DNA of 64,000 nt from Isochrysis galbana (Eukaryota > Haptophyta > Isochrysidales > Isochrysidaceae). Below, piece after piece: positions 55,672-64,000 of this stretch. A program made the translations under genes and the position numbers. Location: contig CM030937.1 in NCBI GenBank assembly GCA_018136815.1, positions 442,553-506,552 of the forward strand. The letters run 5' to 3'. Position 1 is the stretch's first letter. The number at the start of each line of letters is the position of its first letter. The notes under the pieces were generated by a model, which had not been told where the DNA came from, ran no database searches, and was given only the letters and a program-made list of their open reading frames with translations.

Positions 55672-55899
55672 CACCCTCATCCTTAGTGTGCTGTGCGTAA
55701 AATAATAAATAGGAATATCAATACAACCCACACACAGGAGCCTAGCCTCATAGTGTGCTGCGCGTAGGCCTTGTGGGGATCAGAAATAGAAATATCAATA
55801 CAACCCACACACAGGAGCCTAGCCTCATAGTGTGCTGCGCGCAGGCCTTGTGGGGATCAGAAATAGAAATATCAATACAACCCACACACAGGAGCCTAG
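55672..55899. repeat. 77-bp tandem repeat, three units
   Basis: Two nearly identical 77-bp units (55746-55822 and 55823-55899, one C/T difference seen near GCGCG(T/C)AGG), each starting CCTCATAGTGTGCTGCGCG and ending CACACACAGGAGCCTAG. A diverged, slightly shorter first unit lies at about 55672-55745. It lies ~95 bp upstream of the phosphatase-like gene. Confidence 0.9.
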
Positions 55900-55992
55900 C
55901 CTATCCAAGTGCAAAACACTGGGAAGAAACTTTCCTTCTTCTCAAAGTGAGTATTGTAGCTAGCCTCCGCGCACTGGTGGGCGGCGGCGCCG

Positions 55993-56850
55993 ATGCTTCC
56001 ACTCCCGCCGTTGGTTCCGCCATTGCGCTTCTCGATGGTGGAGGAGGGGCTGTACCGCGGGGCATACCCTTCACTGATAAACCTGCGCTTCCTCACCCGC
56101 CTGCGCTTGCGCACAGTCGTCTCGCTTCTCCCCGAGCCACCCAGCGCCGACCTCGAAAGGTGGTGCGCGGAGCAAGGCGTCGCTCTCCACCATGAGATGG
56201 TGCCTCTCTTCCGCGAAGAGGTGGCGCTCTCGCCTGAGAAGGTGGCCGGAGTGCTCGCGCTGCTCATCTCGCCAGACCACAGCCCTGTCTACCTCCATTG
56301 TCTCGACGGAGTCTGCGTGACAGGTACGGTCCTCCTCTGCTTGAGAAAGCTGCAGCGATGGACCTATGATGCGGCGGCCGCAGAGTACTCGCGTTTCGCA
56401 CGAAACGGACTAGACGTGCCGCATTTACCGCCGGTGCACGTCGCTCGCTTCGTCAATGCCTGGCGGCCCGGCCTCGAGTTCGGTAGAGTGATGCCACAGG
56501 CGCTCCCTAGCTGGCTGGCGTCATCGCTTGGGCTGAGCAGCTCGCTACACACACACCCGGTGTCACAAGAGCGTGATGTGAGCTTGATACCTGCCTTTGT
56601 TACGGTGCCCGGATCATACTCTCTCGAGCGATCATGGGCGGGCGGCGTGGCTGGCGGAGATGGGCGAGGTGCCGGTGCGCTGGGCGGAAGGGCGACGAAG
56701 GGCGAGAATGAGGTGGCAGGGACGGATAGCGCCTTGGCGACTAAGCTGGGCGACTTCTCCAATGAGCTCCAGGCGCTAGCGTTGGAGGGGCTCACTATGA
56801 AACCAGGCGTGCAGTCGACCAGCGCGACCGTCGCCGCGTTGCTGCTGTGA
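55993..56850 (+). CDS. SIW14/OCA-like atypical tyrosine phosphatase fold, likely inactive
   Basis: 285 aa. Residues ~8-50 (PPLRFSMVEEGLYRGAYPSLINLRFLTRLRLRTVVSLLPEP) are the characteristic start of the plant-and-fungi atypical dual-specificity phosphatase family (SIW14/OCA), whose active members cleave inositol pyrophosphates. The helix after the P-loop (VLLCLRKLQRWTYDAAAAEYSRF) and the following NGLDVP block also match. The P-loop is HCLDGVCVTG: the nucleophilic Cys is present but the invariant Arg of CX5R is Val. Loss of the Arg predicts little or no phosphatase activity, as in the OCA-type pseudophosphatases. The C-terminal ~110 residues are low-complexity. Single exon from the first ATG. 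Confidence 0.85.
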   Translation: MLPLPPLVPPLRFSMVEEGLYRGAYPSLINLRFLTRLRLRTVVSLLPEPPSADLERWCAEQGVALHHEMVPLFREEVALSPEKVAGVLALLISPDHSPVYLHCLDGVCVTGTVLLCLRKLQRWTYDAAAAEYSRFARNGLDVPHLPPVHVARFVNAWRPGLEFGRVMPQALPSWLASSLGLSSSLHTHPVSQERDVSLIPAFVTVPGSYSLERSWAGGVAGGDGRGAGALGGRATKGENEVAGTDSALATKLGDFSNELQALALEGLTMKPGVQSTSATVAALLL

Positions 56851-57270
56851 CGCGAGCAATGCTAGAGCAAGACGAGATCAAGAATACCGGATTGTGTGGG
56901 AACGAACGAAGAAACTATACTTTTTTTCGGCCCTACACCTATCGAATCCCTTCTCCCTTCCCCCCTCATCCCTGACTTCATCATGTAGGGTCCTACACTG
57001 AGGGGCAACACGGCCGCGACGGCGGGCCTCATGCCTAAGCATATCGCAAAGGCACAACGGAACCCAACATACCCATACGTGAGTGACACAACAAACCCAC
57101 AAGCCATATAAGTCAGACACGCACACCATGCATTCAAAAGGCCTGCCCTGAACCCGCACTTTGAACCAGGCCCACGGTAGCGCACATGCGCCGTACCCCG
57201 TCGACGTCGATTGGGGCCATGGCCCTGGGCGTCGGGCCGGATCGAATCGAGGCAATCTTGCGGTGTGAGG
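56851..57270. other. Intergenic, nothing supportable
   Basis: No repeat partner or gene seen; ends at the hairpin of the LINE. Confidence 0.4.
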
Positions 57271-58090
57271 GGCCAGAACTAACTTTATAGTTGGTCGCCA
57301 TGGAGCGCGTCGCCGCTCCCCACCTCTTGTCGCATTCGCGAGCCTCTGCAGGCTATTTTGCTATCTTTCCGCTCTACCGTTATAACCGCGATGGTAAATC
57401 ATCAATCTTCGTTCTCATATCTATCTATACGTCTACGACGTCTCCACGCTTCTATCAATCACTACACTTCATTCAATGTTGGTCTACCATTATATCCACG
57501 TGGCCAAGCAGCTTCTACAGGCTTCTACTTCTACTCGGAATATGCTCTAGCTCTGGACTGATCACCCAGGCATGGAGATCAAGGGAGTAGTAAGCACGTG
57601 TCGATGAAGACCAAGGAAGTAGCGAGCATCTTGCTTGCTAAAGTACACCCTCAAGAACCTCAAGCATCTAAGACTCTGTAAGTCTAACACCTCTGTAAGC
57701 TTCTAGACTTTTTAAGTCTACCAGCTACTCCATGGCTAAGCTACGAAAAGCTATAGGTAAAGTGCACGCCGCTGTGCTTGCGTTGAGACGCTATTCGCCG
57801 ATGAATCTTGTAGGATCTTCACTAAGCATGGATGAATCCCTTTCGCGCCTTTTCTGTGTGCAATCCTTCTCTAGGACGACGAGACGACGAGTTCTCTTCT
57901 GGCCAATTGGTTCCTTCTTTGCTCTCTCTGTTCACCCACCGTGGCTTTCGCTCCCGTGTTTATTACGTGTTGCCCTTGTTTATGTTAGAAAGTGGTGTGG
58001 CGTGTCTTCGTACGCACAGGTGTCGATCCGTCAACCGTGGGACATCAGTCGAGTTGAGCTATCGAATGTCCATGGCTATTTATACACCCC

Positions 58091-59626
58091 GTGTTCTGGT
58101 ACGTGCCCGGTGGAGAGGGTGGAGGCGGCGACGGCGGCGGGGGCGACGGGGGAGGAGGAGACGGCGGCGGCGGCGAGGGAGGAGGAGGAGAGGGCGGTGG
58201 CGGAGATGGCGGTGGCGGCGATGGTGGTGGTGGCGAGGGCGGCGGTGGCGAGGGCGGCGGTGGAGACGGAGGAGGCGGCGAGGGTGGAGGCGGCGAGGGT
58301 GGCGGTGGCGAAGGCGGTGGCGGCGACGGTGGTGGTGGCGAGGGCGGCGGTGGCGAGGGCGGCGGTGGAGACGGAGGAGGCGGCGAAGGCGGTGGCGGCG
58401 AGGGTGGCGGCGGCGAGGGTGGCGGTGGCGAAGGTGGTGGCGGCGAGGGCGGCGGGGGCGAGGGTGGCGGGGGTGACGGTGGCGGCGGCGAAGGTGGCGG
58501 GGGTGACGGTGGCGGCGGCGAAGGTGGCGGGGGTGACGGTGGCGGCGGCGAAGGTGGCGGGGGTGACGGTGGCGGCGGCGAGGGGGGTGGCGGCGAGGGG
58601 GGTGGCGGCGAGGGGGGTGGTGGAGATGGAGGCGGCGGCGAGGGGGGTGGAGGAGATGGAGGAGGCGGTGAGGGGGGCGGCGGCGAAGGGGGAGGAGGAG
58701 ACGGCGGCGGCGGCGAGGGAGGAGGAGGAGAGGGCGGTGGAGGAGAGGGCGGTGGCGGAGAAGGTGGCGGCGGAGATGGCGGCGGTGGAGATGGAGGAGG
58801 CGGCGAGGGTGGTGGTGGAGATGGAGGAGGTGGCGAGGGCGGTGGCGGCGACGGCGGCGGCGGCGATGGCGGTGGCGGCGACGGAGGCGGCGGCGATGGT
58901 GGGGGAGGCGAGGGCGGCGGAGGCGAGGGCGGAGGCGGCGAGGGCGGAGGAGGAGAGGGAGGAGGAGGAGAGGGAGGAGGAGGAGAGGGAGGCGGTGGGG
59001 AGGGAGGAGGCGGCGAGGGCGGAGGTGGAGATGGAGGTGGCGGAGAGGGAGGAGGCGGCGAGGGAGGAGGCGGCGAGGGCGGTGGTGGAGTTGGAGGAGG
59101 CGGCGAGGGCGGAGGCGGAGATGGAGGCGGTGCCGCGATTGTAGAGCTCCTCTTGGAGCTCGAGGGAGTCGACCCGGAGCCGGACTTCTGGGCCCGGTCT
59201 ATCCGCGGACCATGGCATATCGCCGTGAACGAGGACTGCGCTCAACAATTCAAAGAACGCTATGGCGACATCACCACCCTCCGCATCGCTCAAACCGACC
59301 TTTCGGTCCGCGTGAAAGTTGAATCCATAGACGAGAGAATCAACAAGAAAGGCTCTTCCTCTCGCAAGGCTCTCTACAACGCCCTCCAAGACGTCGCGGC
59401 GCACCTGGTCGTCGAGGCAGACGGCCTGGCGCAAGCGGCCCAAATCAATCTGAGCGCACTTATCTTTGCGATCGAAAAGGTTGGGCTGACCTTCCTGAAA
59501 GGAAACCGGGAGCGAATGAAGCTCGAAGGCGGAGCAGGCACCTTTGTGTCCAAGGCAGCCTACGCGACCCGTTGGCATCTCTATGTTTCGGCGGGCCTAC
59601 AAAATATTAGCCAAAATCCTAACTAG
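58091..59626 (+). CDS. LINE ORF1 with GGGGE/D repeat domain
   Basis: The open frame (first in-frame start-like codon GTG at 58091; no ATG seen) has about 68 copies of a Gly4-Glu/Asp pentapeptide. A folded region from ~59130 to 59600 follows: LLLELEGVDPEPDFWARSIRGPWHIAVNEDCAQQ, ALYNALQDVAAHLVVEADGLAQ, and IFAIEKVGLTFLKGNRERMK...RWHLYVSAG. This region is homologous to the ORF1 at 32161-33167. Presumed role: RNA-binding protein of the retrotransposon. The last dozen residues (LQNISQNPN) come from reading RT sequence in the wrong frame. The repeat is purine-rich and open in several frames, so frame choice rests on the homologous C-terminal domain. Confidence 0.6.
   Translation: MFWYVPGGEGGGGDGGGGDGGGGDGGGGEGGGGEGGGGDGGGGDGGGGEGGGGEGGGGDGGGGEGGGGEGGGGEGGGGDGGGGEGGGGEGGGGDGGGGEGGGGEGGGGEGGGGEGGGGEGGGGEGGGGDGGGGEGGGGDGGGGEGGGGDGGGGEGGGGDGGGGEGGGGEGGGGEGGGGDGGGGEGGGGDGGGGEGGGGEGGGGDGGGGEGGGGEGGGGEGGGGEGGGGDGGGGDGGGGEGGGGDGGGGEGGGGDGGGGDGGGGDGGGGDGGGGEGGGGEGGGGEGGGGEGGGGEGGGGEGGGGEGGGGEGGGGDGGGGEGGGGEGGGGEGGGGVGGGGEGGGGDGGGAAIVELLLELEGVDPEPDFWARSIRGPWHIAVNEDCAQQFKERYGDITTLRIAQTDLSVRVKVESIDERINKKGSSSRKALYNALQDVAAHLVVEADGLAQAAQINLSALIFAIEKVGLTFLKGNRERMKLEGGAGTFVSKAAYATRWHLYVSAGLQNISQNPN
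58110..59127 (+). repeat. 15-bp GGN-GGN-GGN-GAN-GGN minisatellite
   Basis: About 68 imperfect 15-bp units encoding Gly-Gly-Gly-Gly-(Glu/Asp), almost entirely G with third-position variation. Local higher-order units of 45-60 bp are visible (for example GGTGACGGTGGCGGCGGCGA repeated at ~58470-58570). The G density should allow quadruplex formation. Confidence 0.93.
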
Positions 59627-60200
59627 CAGACTCAGCAAAGTGATAGGGAAGATCATATCGGAAAACCAACTAGGATTCGTCCCAAGGAGACTCATCAGCG
59701 AGGCCACGCACCTCCTCCAACTTACCAGAGCATATCTCGACGAGACCGGAGATCCGGGCCTGCTTCTAGCCCTGGACTGGGAGAAGGCGTTCGACAGAGT
59801 GAGTTGGGAGTTCTACCACCTCGCCCTTAAACTCCTAAATTTCGGGAAGGACTTCCGGACATTGGCGGAGGCGCTCACGAGCGAAGACGCCCGGCCGGTA
59901 CGAACCATCAAGACCAATGGCGGGAGAAGCTACCCGTTCACCGTGGGTAGCGGCATGCCGCAAGGCTGCCCGCTGTCACCGCTCACGTTTCTCCTAACCA
60001 CGGAGGCACTCACCCGCGCTATCAACGGCGACGAAGACATCAGCGGCGTAAACCTCAATGGGTACAGCCTGAAGATAAGCCAATTCGCTGACGACACGGC
60101 GCTGATAGCGCGCGATTATAGGAGCCTGCAGAAGTCCCTACAATGGGTGGAGCTACACGAGACAGCGACGGGAGGGAGAATCCGAATCTGCACGCCTTGA
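59590..60200 (+). pseudogene. Reverse transcriptase fragment of LINE
   Basis: About 203 residues of a non-LTR reverse transcriptase: RAYKILAKILTSRLSKVIGKII, NQLGFVPRR, motif A LLLALDWEKAFDRVSW, motif B GSGMPQGCPLSPLTFLL, and motif C QFADDTALIARD. It ends at TGA just before the 60201 target duplication. The endonuclease domain upstream and the thumb and C-terminal part downstream are absent, so no active enzyme is encoded here. The frame is offset from ORF1 by one. Confidence 0.9.
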
Positions 60201-60218
60201 GTGACCAAGACGAACATA

Positions 60219-61353
60219 AATTTTTAACAAATTTTTATGGGTCGCGGCGCAGCAAAGGAACGGGACTAGCGCGCACACAAGGCAGGACTCCCTGCCGCGG
60301 CGAGCGCAAGCACCCTTCCCCCTTATGCCACCCAGCTCTTCACTAGCTTACTACCTGCGCTAGCCGGAGCACCCCTCCCTCCACACTCAAACAGCCCCCC
60401 ACGCCAAGATCCTGTTCTGGTCTCGCAGGCAAGGGGGCCTAATGGGAGGGAGAGGAGCAACTCCTCAAAGAGGAGCTTTGGGGAAGGAGATGTTTGAGTG
60501 GGGGCGCTATACCCTTGCGCTAGGCATGGGCAGCGACGCCGCCTCAAGACATGTCCTCCCTCTGGTCTTGAGTCGAAATTTTTGGTGTTTGGAACCGAGG
60601 GCGAGGGGGTTTGTGCTTCTTGGGTTGGTTGTAGTGGGATGAGGGAGTGGGAGAGGGAGTGAAGTGTTGAAAGAGGGCCCAAGGCAGGGCACTGAGTTGT
60701 AGGTACTTGTGGCCCACAAGCGTGGGGTGAAAACGGGAAGTGTATCAACATGTGTCTTGAATTGAAATTTTTGGTGCTTTGAATAGAGGGCGGGGGGGTT
60801 CGCGCTGTTTGGGTTGGTTGAAGTGTGAAGGGGGAGTGGGAGAGGGAGTCTAGTGTTGAAAGAGGGCCCAAGGCAGGGCACTGAGTGATTGGTACTAGTG
60901 GCCCACAAGAGTGGGGTGAAGACGAGAATTGTGTCAACAAGTTGGAAAACAGAGGCATGTGGTGCTCTCCGTATGGGGTTGATGGTTGTGAAGTGCCCTC
61001 CCATGTTGGGTGCACTGATGGTAGAGGTTTCCACCATGGGGAGGGCAGCTGAGCTACCCTCCCACATGAGGTGCTCTTGGGGTGGGAAGGTTTCCCACTG
61101 TAGGAGGGGGCCTCAAAGACCCCCTGCATGATGCGCAGAGCCATGGTGGCAACCTGTTCGGTGCCAGTGCTCGCCACCCCGCGCGCTTGCGCGGGTGTGG
61201 TTTGGATGGGTTGGATGGGCTCTGAGAGGGCTTTCTGACGAGCCGCCTCGGGCGGCGTGGGGCGTCCCAGGTGGGGCGCGGTGGCGAGGGTCGCCTGGGG
61301 CTCGGGAGCGGTCGCGGCACGCTCCATAGTTCAAACTATAGCAATAGTTTTTT
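60219..61353 (-). mobile_element. Full-length 1135-bp retroposon with 18-bp TSD
   Basis: Flanked by the identical 18-bp duplication GTGACCAAGACGAACATA (60201-60218 and 61354-61371). Read on the minus strand it begins AAAAAACTATTGCTATAGTTT, a hairpin, then GAACT and ATGGAGCG (61327). It ends CATAAAAATTTGTTAAAAATT against the duplication. Same length and layout as 31030-32160 and about as well preserved. It sits at the 3' side of the RT fragment. Confidence 0.95.
60323..61327 (-). CDS. Retroposon ORF, 334 aa, unknown function
   Basis: Intact counterpart of the 31055-32056 frame, differing by scattered substitutions. Starts MERAATAPEPQATLATAP. The middle carries the tandem ~59-aa unit (FSSSPHSCGPLVPITQCPALG...STKNFNSR, then FPFSPHACGPQVPTTQCPALG...NTKNFDSR). 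It ends VLRRRRCPCLAQGYSAPTQT...SKLVKSWVA. No known domain. Two independently inserted copies with no stop or frameshift argue that the frame was translated in the source element. Confidence 0.55.
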   Translation of the reverse strand: MERAATAPEPQATLATAPHLGRPTPPEAARQKALSEPIQPIQTTPAQARGVASTGTEQVATMALRIMQGVFEAPSYSGKPSHPKSTSCGRVAQLPSPWWKPLPSVHPTWEGTSQPSTPYGEHHMPLFSNLLTQFSSSPHSCGPLVPITQCPALGPLSTLDSLSHSPFTLQPTQTARTPPPSIQSTKNFNSRHMLIHFPFSPHACGPQVPTTQCPALGPLSTLHSLSHSLIPLQPTQEAQTPSPSVPNTKNFDSRPEGGHVLRRRRCPCLAQGYSAPTQTSPSPKLLFEELLLSLPLGPLACETRTGSWRGGLFECGGRGAPASAGSKLVKSWVA

Positions 61354-61371
61354 GTGACCAAGACGAACATA

Positions 61372-61793
61372 GAAGACGATATAAAACGACGAAGGCACGT
61401 ACCCATGCCGAAATATTCATGCAAGGAGGCCTGAATACAACATGGTTAAAATGAATGAGTGATCTGGCTACGCGTAACGGAACCGGCGGTTCGAATCGGG
61501 GCGCGGCATGACGCAGCCGGGGACGGAGTCGGCGCTGGTGGGGCGCTGGCGAGGGTGCCGTGCGAGGCCTGCCCTCCGCGGAGAGGAGGGGGCACAATCG
61601 CTGCTGGGGCTCCTTGCAAGGGGCGCGCAGAAGCGATCCAACAAAGTCCGAACAATAGAAAAGGACCCCTTACTCCTTACTGAGTGTGAACGATGGTCAC
61701 TGTTGAACTGAACATAAAAACAGCTAAGGTAAAGCGCAGATGGAAAGATAAATAGCCCCGTCGCGCGCGTCCGTCTGTGCGTGCCCGCCTCCG
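61372..61793. other. Intergenic, LINE remnant and repeat end
   Basis: Bases 61354-61441 continue the interrupted LINE and end in a weak match to the AATATTCATGC...AATACAACA repeat end. The rest has no gene; a GGTTCGAATC at ~61490 is not part of a foldable tRNA. Confidence 0.4.
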
Positions 61794-62531
61794 ATGGGGC
61801 ACGTGCTGCTTGTCTCCTCGCTCGGCTCGCTCTCCCGCTGCTCATTCGCCTACATCGAGCTGGGCAGCAACCGTGGCGATTCTCTTCTCAACTTTGCGGC
61901 AGGTAAGCCAGACAGGCACGTGGTGGCTGCTCTCAACGCCTCGACCAACGGACGCTGGAGCCCTCCTGACGCTTGCGTCTACGCATTCGAGCCCAATCCG
62001 AAGTGGACGGCCACGCTGGAGCAGGTGAAACACCAGATTCGGCATCAGGTCGCGCGGTGCACACTCTACACCGAAACTGCCGTTGTCCACGACGACCGTA
62101 CTCACGTCAAGCTCTATGCAGACCCGACCGCTCTATCTGAGGGATCAAGCATTGCGTACGCGAGTCAAGGTCGGAAAGCAATCGACGTGCGCGCAGTCAA
62201 CTTCAATCACTGGCTTTTGAGTGAGTTTTCCACTCAGCCTGGCATTGCCCTCGTTCTCCGGGTCGACATCGAGGGTTACGAATACAGCTTGCTCCCTTCC
62301 ATTCTAGCCTCCGGCACAGCTTCGCATTTTCCGCGCAATACGATACACATCGCCATTGAGTGGCATCGGTTTGCGAAGCATCTATCTATCTCGGCGGAGG
62401 AGCGCGATGTCATGAATCAGCTCGATTCCAGCTATGCATGGGTGCAGGGAGGAAAAGGATCGCTCATCAACACATTGGAAAAACAGCTGCATTATTGGTT
62501 GCAAGTGGCCGGTGCCCGTGTTTACTACTAG
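61794..62531 (+). CDS. FkbM-like SAM methyltransferase
   Basis: 245 aa. Motif I YIELGSNRGDSLLNFA (residues ~20-35) is a SAM-binding glycine loop preceded by a beta strand. VYAFEPNPKWTATLEQ (~62-77) is motif II with the acidic ribose-binding residue. The late block ALVLRVDIEGYEYSLLPSIL (~150-170) is the strong FkbM/Methyltransf_21 signature, followed by HIAIEWHRF. The hydrophobic N terminus (MGHVLLVSSLGSLSRC) may be a signal or anchor sequence. FkbM-like enzymes O-methylate sugars or small molecules; no substrate is suggested by the neighbours. First ATG, single exon. Confidence 0.82.
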   Translation: MGHVLLVSSLGSLSRCSFAYIELGSNRGDSLLNFAAGKPDRHVVAALNASTNGRWSPPDACVYAFEPNPKWTATLEQVKHQIRHQVARCTLYTETAVVHDDRTHVKLYADPTALSEGSSIAYASQGRKAIDVRAVNFNHWLLSEFSTQPGIALVLRVDIEGYEYSLLPSILASGTASHFPRNTIHIAIEWHRFAKHLSISAEERDVMNQLDSSYAWVQGGKGSLINTLEKQLHYWLQVAGARVYY

Positions 62532-63118
62532 TACCACCAGCAAAATTGGGTGCTATGGCGCATTTACCCGGAAGGTCGTGGTCTCTGCTAGGGGACGAGA
62601 TCTGGGATCTGGGAGGCTTGGTCCAGACCAGAAATTCGCTAATTTCTTGTATAAGTTATCGTCATAAGGTGCTTGGGTGGTGGGTGGGCCAACACAGAAA
62701 TTTTGACCTTGACCTTGAGATGTATTTTGGGGTGAATAGTTAATTCCGTAGCGCGCGCTCCTGCTCGGCCGCTCCCCATTCCACAACTAGATTTCAGTCA
62801 CACTGGAGGGGTGTACTCCCACCCGAGGGCGGGTCCCTCCATTATTTCACTTAAAAGTCACAAGTACAACCCGCCGCTTCTTTGAAGATTCTTTGGTTTG
62901 TGGCAATATCTCACTTGTAAGATAACCCCCCAAAGTTACGCACGCACGGCGTGCACCTGGCACCTGGCGAAATCTCGACAGCGTGCACATCCAGACGAAG
63001 GTCCCATGCGCACGCACGGGTGACGGGTGTGCACATATAGACGTGTAACGAAACTTTTTGGTTTTGGGTGGGGGTTTTATTTACAAGTAATTAATTTACA
63101 AGTGAAAGTGAGATATTG
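62532..63118. other. Intergenic, nothing supportable
   Basis: Short inverted motif around TTACAAGTAATTAATTTACAAG (~63082-63103) and CCTTGACCTTGA direct repeat at 62705-62720. No gene. Confidence 0.4.
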
Positions 63119-63188
63119 CCAGCCTACAAGGAGGGGACATAGAAACGCAGACAACTTCTAAAACAAAAAGGTCGATCGCGGATGCGAC
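63119..63188. repeat. ~70-bp repeat shared with 19120-19189
   Basis: AGCCTACAAGGAGGGGACAT...AAAAAGGTCGATCGCGGATGCGACA, same orientation as the copy near 19.1 kb. Bases 63189-63465 have no supportable gene. Confidence 0.75.
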
Positions 63189-63463
63189 AGACGACAGCAA
63201 GCTGGCTAAGAGCAGGTGCGAAACCCGAGGGAACGAAAGCGGCGTGCCGCCGCTCATATTCGGCAATAGCGTCAGCAAGTCAGCAATCGAGCGTCGAGAG
63301 GGGCGGTCGAGTGGAGGCAGCGGTGGGTGCAAGTGCAAGTCCTGCAAGGCATCCAAGCCTAGGCGGGATGGCGGCGTCGGAAGTAGAGCGAGGCGTCCCT
63401 GGCCAGACCAGGTTAGACGCAAGGCGGCATGACGAATTGGATTGGAATGGCCCTAGGGGTAAA

Positions 63464-63596
63464 TAGAAATATGCAGTTTTTTTGGCCAAAATATGCAGTG
63501 CATATATGCGAAATATGCAGAAAAAGAAAAAATACCCCAAATATGCAGCAAAATATGAAATATGCAAAATATGCAAAATATGCAAAATATGCGGTG
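63464..63596. repeat. AAATATGCA short-unit repeat cluster
   Basis: About eleven occurrences of ATATGCA in 130 bases, the last four in perfect 9-bp periodicity (ATATGCAAA). AT-rich island directly before the CT microsatellite. Confidence 0.8.
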
Positions 63597-63639
63597 GGCG
63601 ACCACGAGCGGCGGCGACGCGGCGGCGCCCCTCCCTCTG

Positions 63640-63968
<329 letters not shown>

Positions 63969-64000
63969 AGCTTGCGGGGGAGGATAGCGCCTGGGGGCTC

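Larger units (their letters stand above)
57271..60218 (+). mobile_element. Defective LINE-type retrotransposon
   Basis: Head hairpin around AACTAACTTTATAGTTGG (57271-57297) followed by ATGGAGCGCGTC. Then come the ~700-bp block shared with 2637-3345, ORF1 with a long GGGGE/D repeat, and a reverse transcriptase fragment in a different frame. The ORF1-to-RT junction near 59590 lacks any endonuclease region, so the element carries an internal deletion. Its 3' end is hidden by the insertion of the 1.13-kb retroposon at 60219. Confidence 0.8.

Noticed and set aside
57732-59144. 470-aa frame MAKLRKAIGKV... reading through the minisatellite as Val-Ala-Ala repeats
   Set aside because: It stops before the conserved ORF1 domain and is offset from that frame; openness comes from the 15-bp repeat.
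58076-59578. 500-aa minus-strand Ala/Ser/Thr-rich frame across the GGGGE array
   Set aside because: It is the complement of the minisatellite; only the plus frame joins to the ORF1 homology.
61470-61540. GGTTCGAATC resembling a tRNA T-loop
   Set aside because: The flanking bases do not form a 5-bp T-stem and no D-arm, anticodon arm or acceptor stem could be drawn.

Overview
This is nuclear DNA of a protist, not a prokaryote. The evidence is spliceosomal GT-AG introns of about 90-200 nt in several genes, long GA/CT dinucleotide tracts, LINE-type retroelements, hAT-like and mariner-like elements with intact target-site duplications, and eukaryote-only genes (PEX10, ALG10, a RHD3/Sey1-like protein, a DGAT2 acyltransferase, an ankyrin-bearing voltage-gated-type channel). 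Genes are GC-rich, mostly intron-poor and separated by repeat-filled spacers of 1-3 kb. A unicellular alga or related flagellate (haptophyte, stramenopile or similar) fits, but the sequence alone does not fix the lineage.

Layout. 0-13 kb: a DGAT2-type acyltransferase, a retroposon-derived block, a perfect 450-bp hAT-like MITE, an EF-hand protein, a retroposon copy, and an amino-acid transporter. 13-25 kb: a degenerate RHD3/Sey1-like membrane protein, a multi-exon gene of unknown function, ALG10, a guanylate kinase fused to leucine-rich repeats, and a broken SET-domain gene. 25-35 kb: an ankyrin-like gene fragment, a 330-bp GA tract, a PQ-loop membrane protein with one clear intron, a basic coiled-coil protein, a nested pair of retroelements, and PEX10. 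37-43 kb: a seven-exon, about 1532-aa cyclic-nucleotide-binding/ankyrin ion channel. 44-57 kb: a NifS-like cysteine desulfurase divergent from a SAP-domain protein, a CS-domain protein, a mariner-like element and its truncated inverted copy, a PH-domain coiled-coil protein, and a SIW14/OCA-like phosphatase-fold protein. 57-64 kb: a defective LINE carrying a 1-kb GGGGE/D minisatellite and a reverse transcriptase, a 1.13-kb retroposon inserted just after the RT ORF, an FkbM-like methyltransferase, and a 328-bp CT tract.

The genes look like unrelated housekeeping and membrane functions (lipid storage, N-glycosylation, peroxisome import, nucleotide metabolism, sulfur transfer, ion and amino-acid transport). 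They do not form an operon or cluster. The most unusual content is the mobile DNA. A family of short retroposons starts with a small hairpin placed directly before an ATGGAGCG start and ends in a shared AT-rich 3' tail. Two 1.13-kb copies keep an open 333-334-aa reading frame and are flanked by matching target-site duplications. One of them has split the ORF1 of a second, LINE-like element. No tRNA, rRNA or CRISPR array could be supported.
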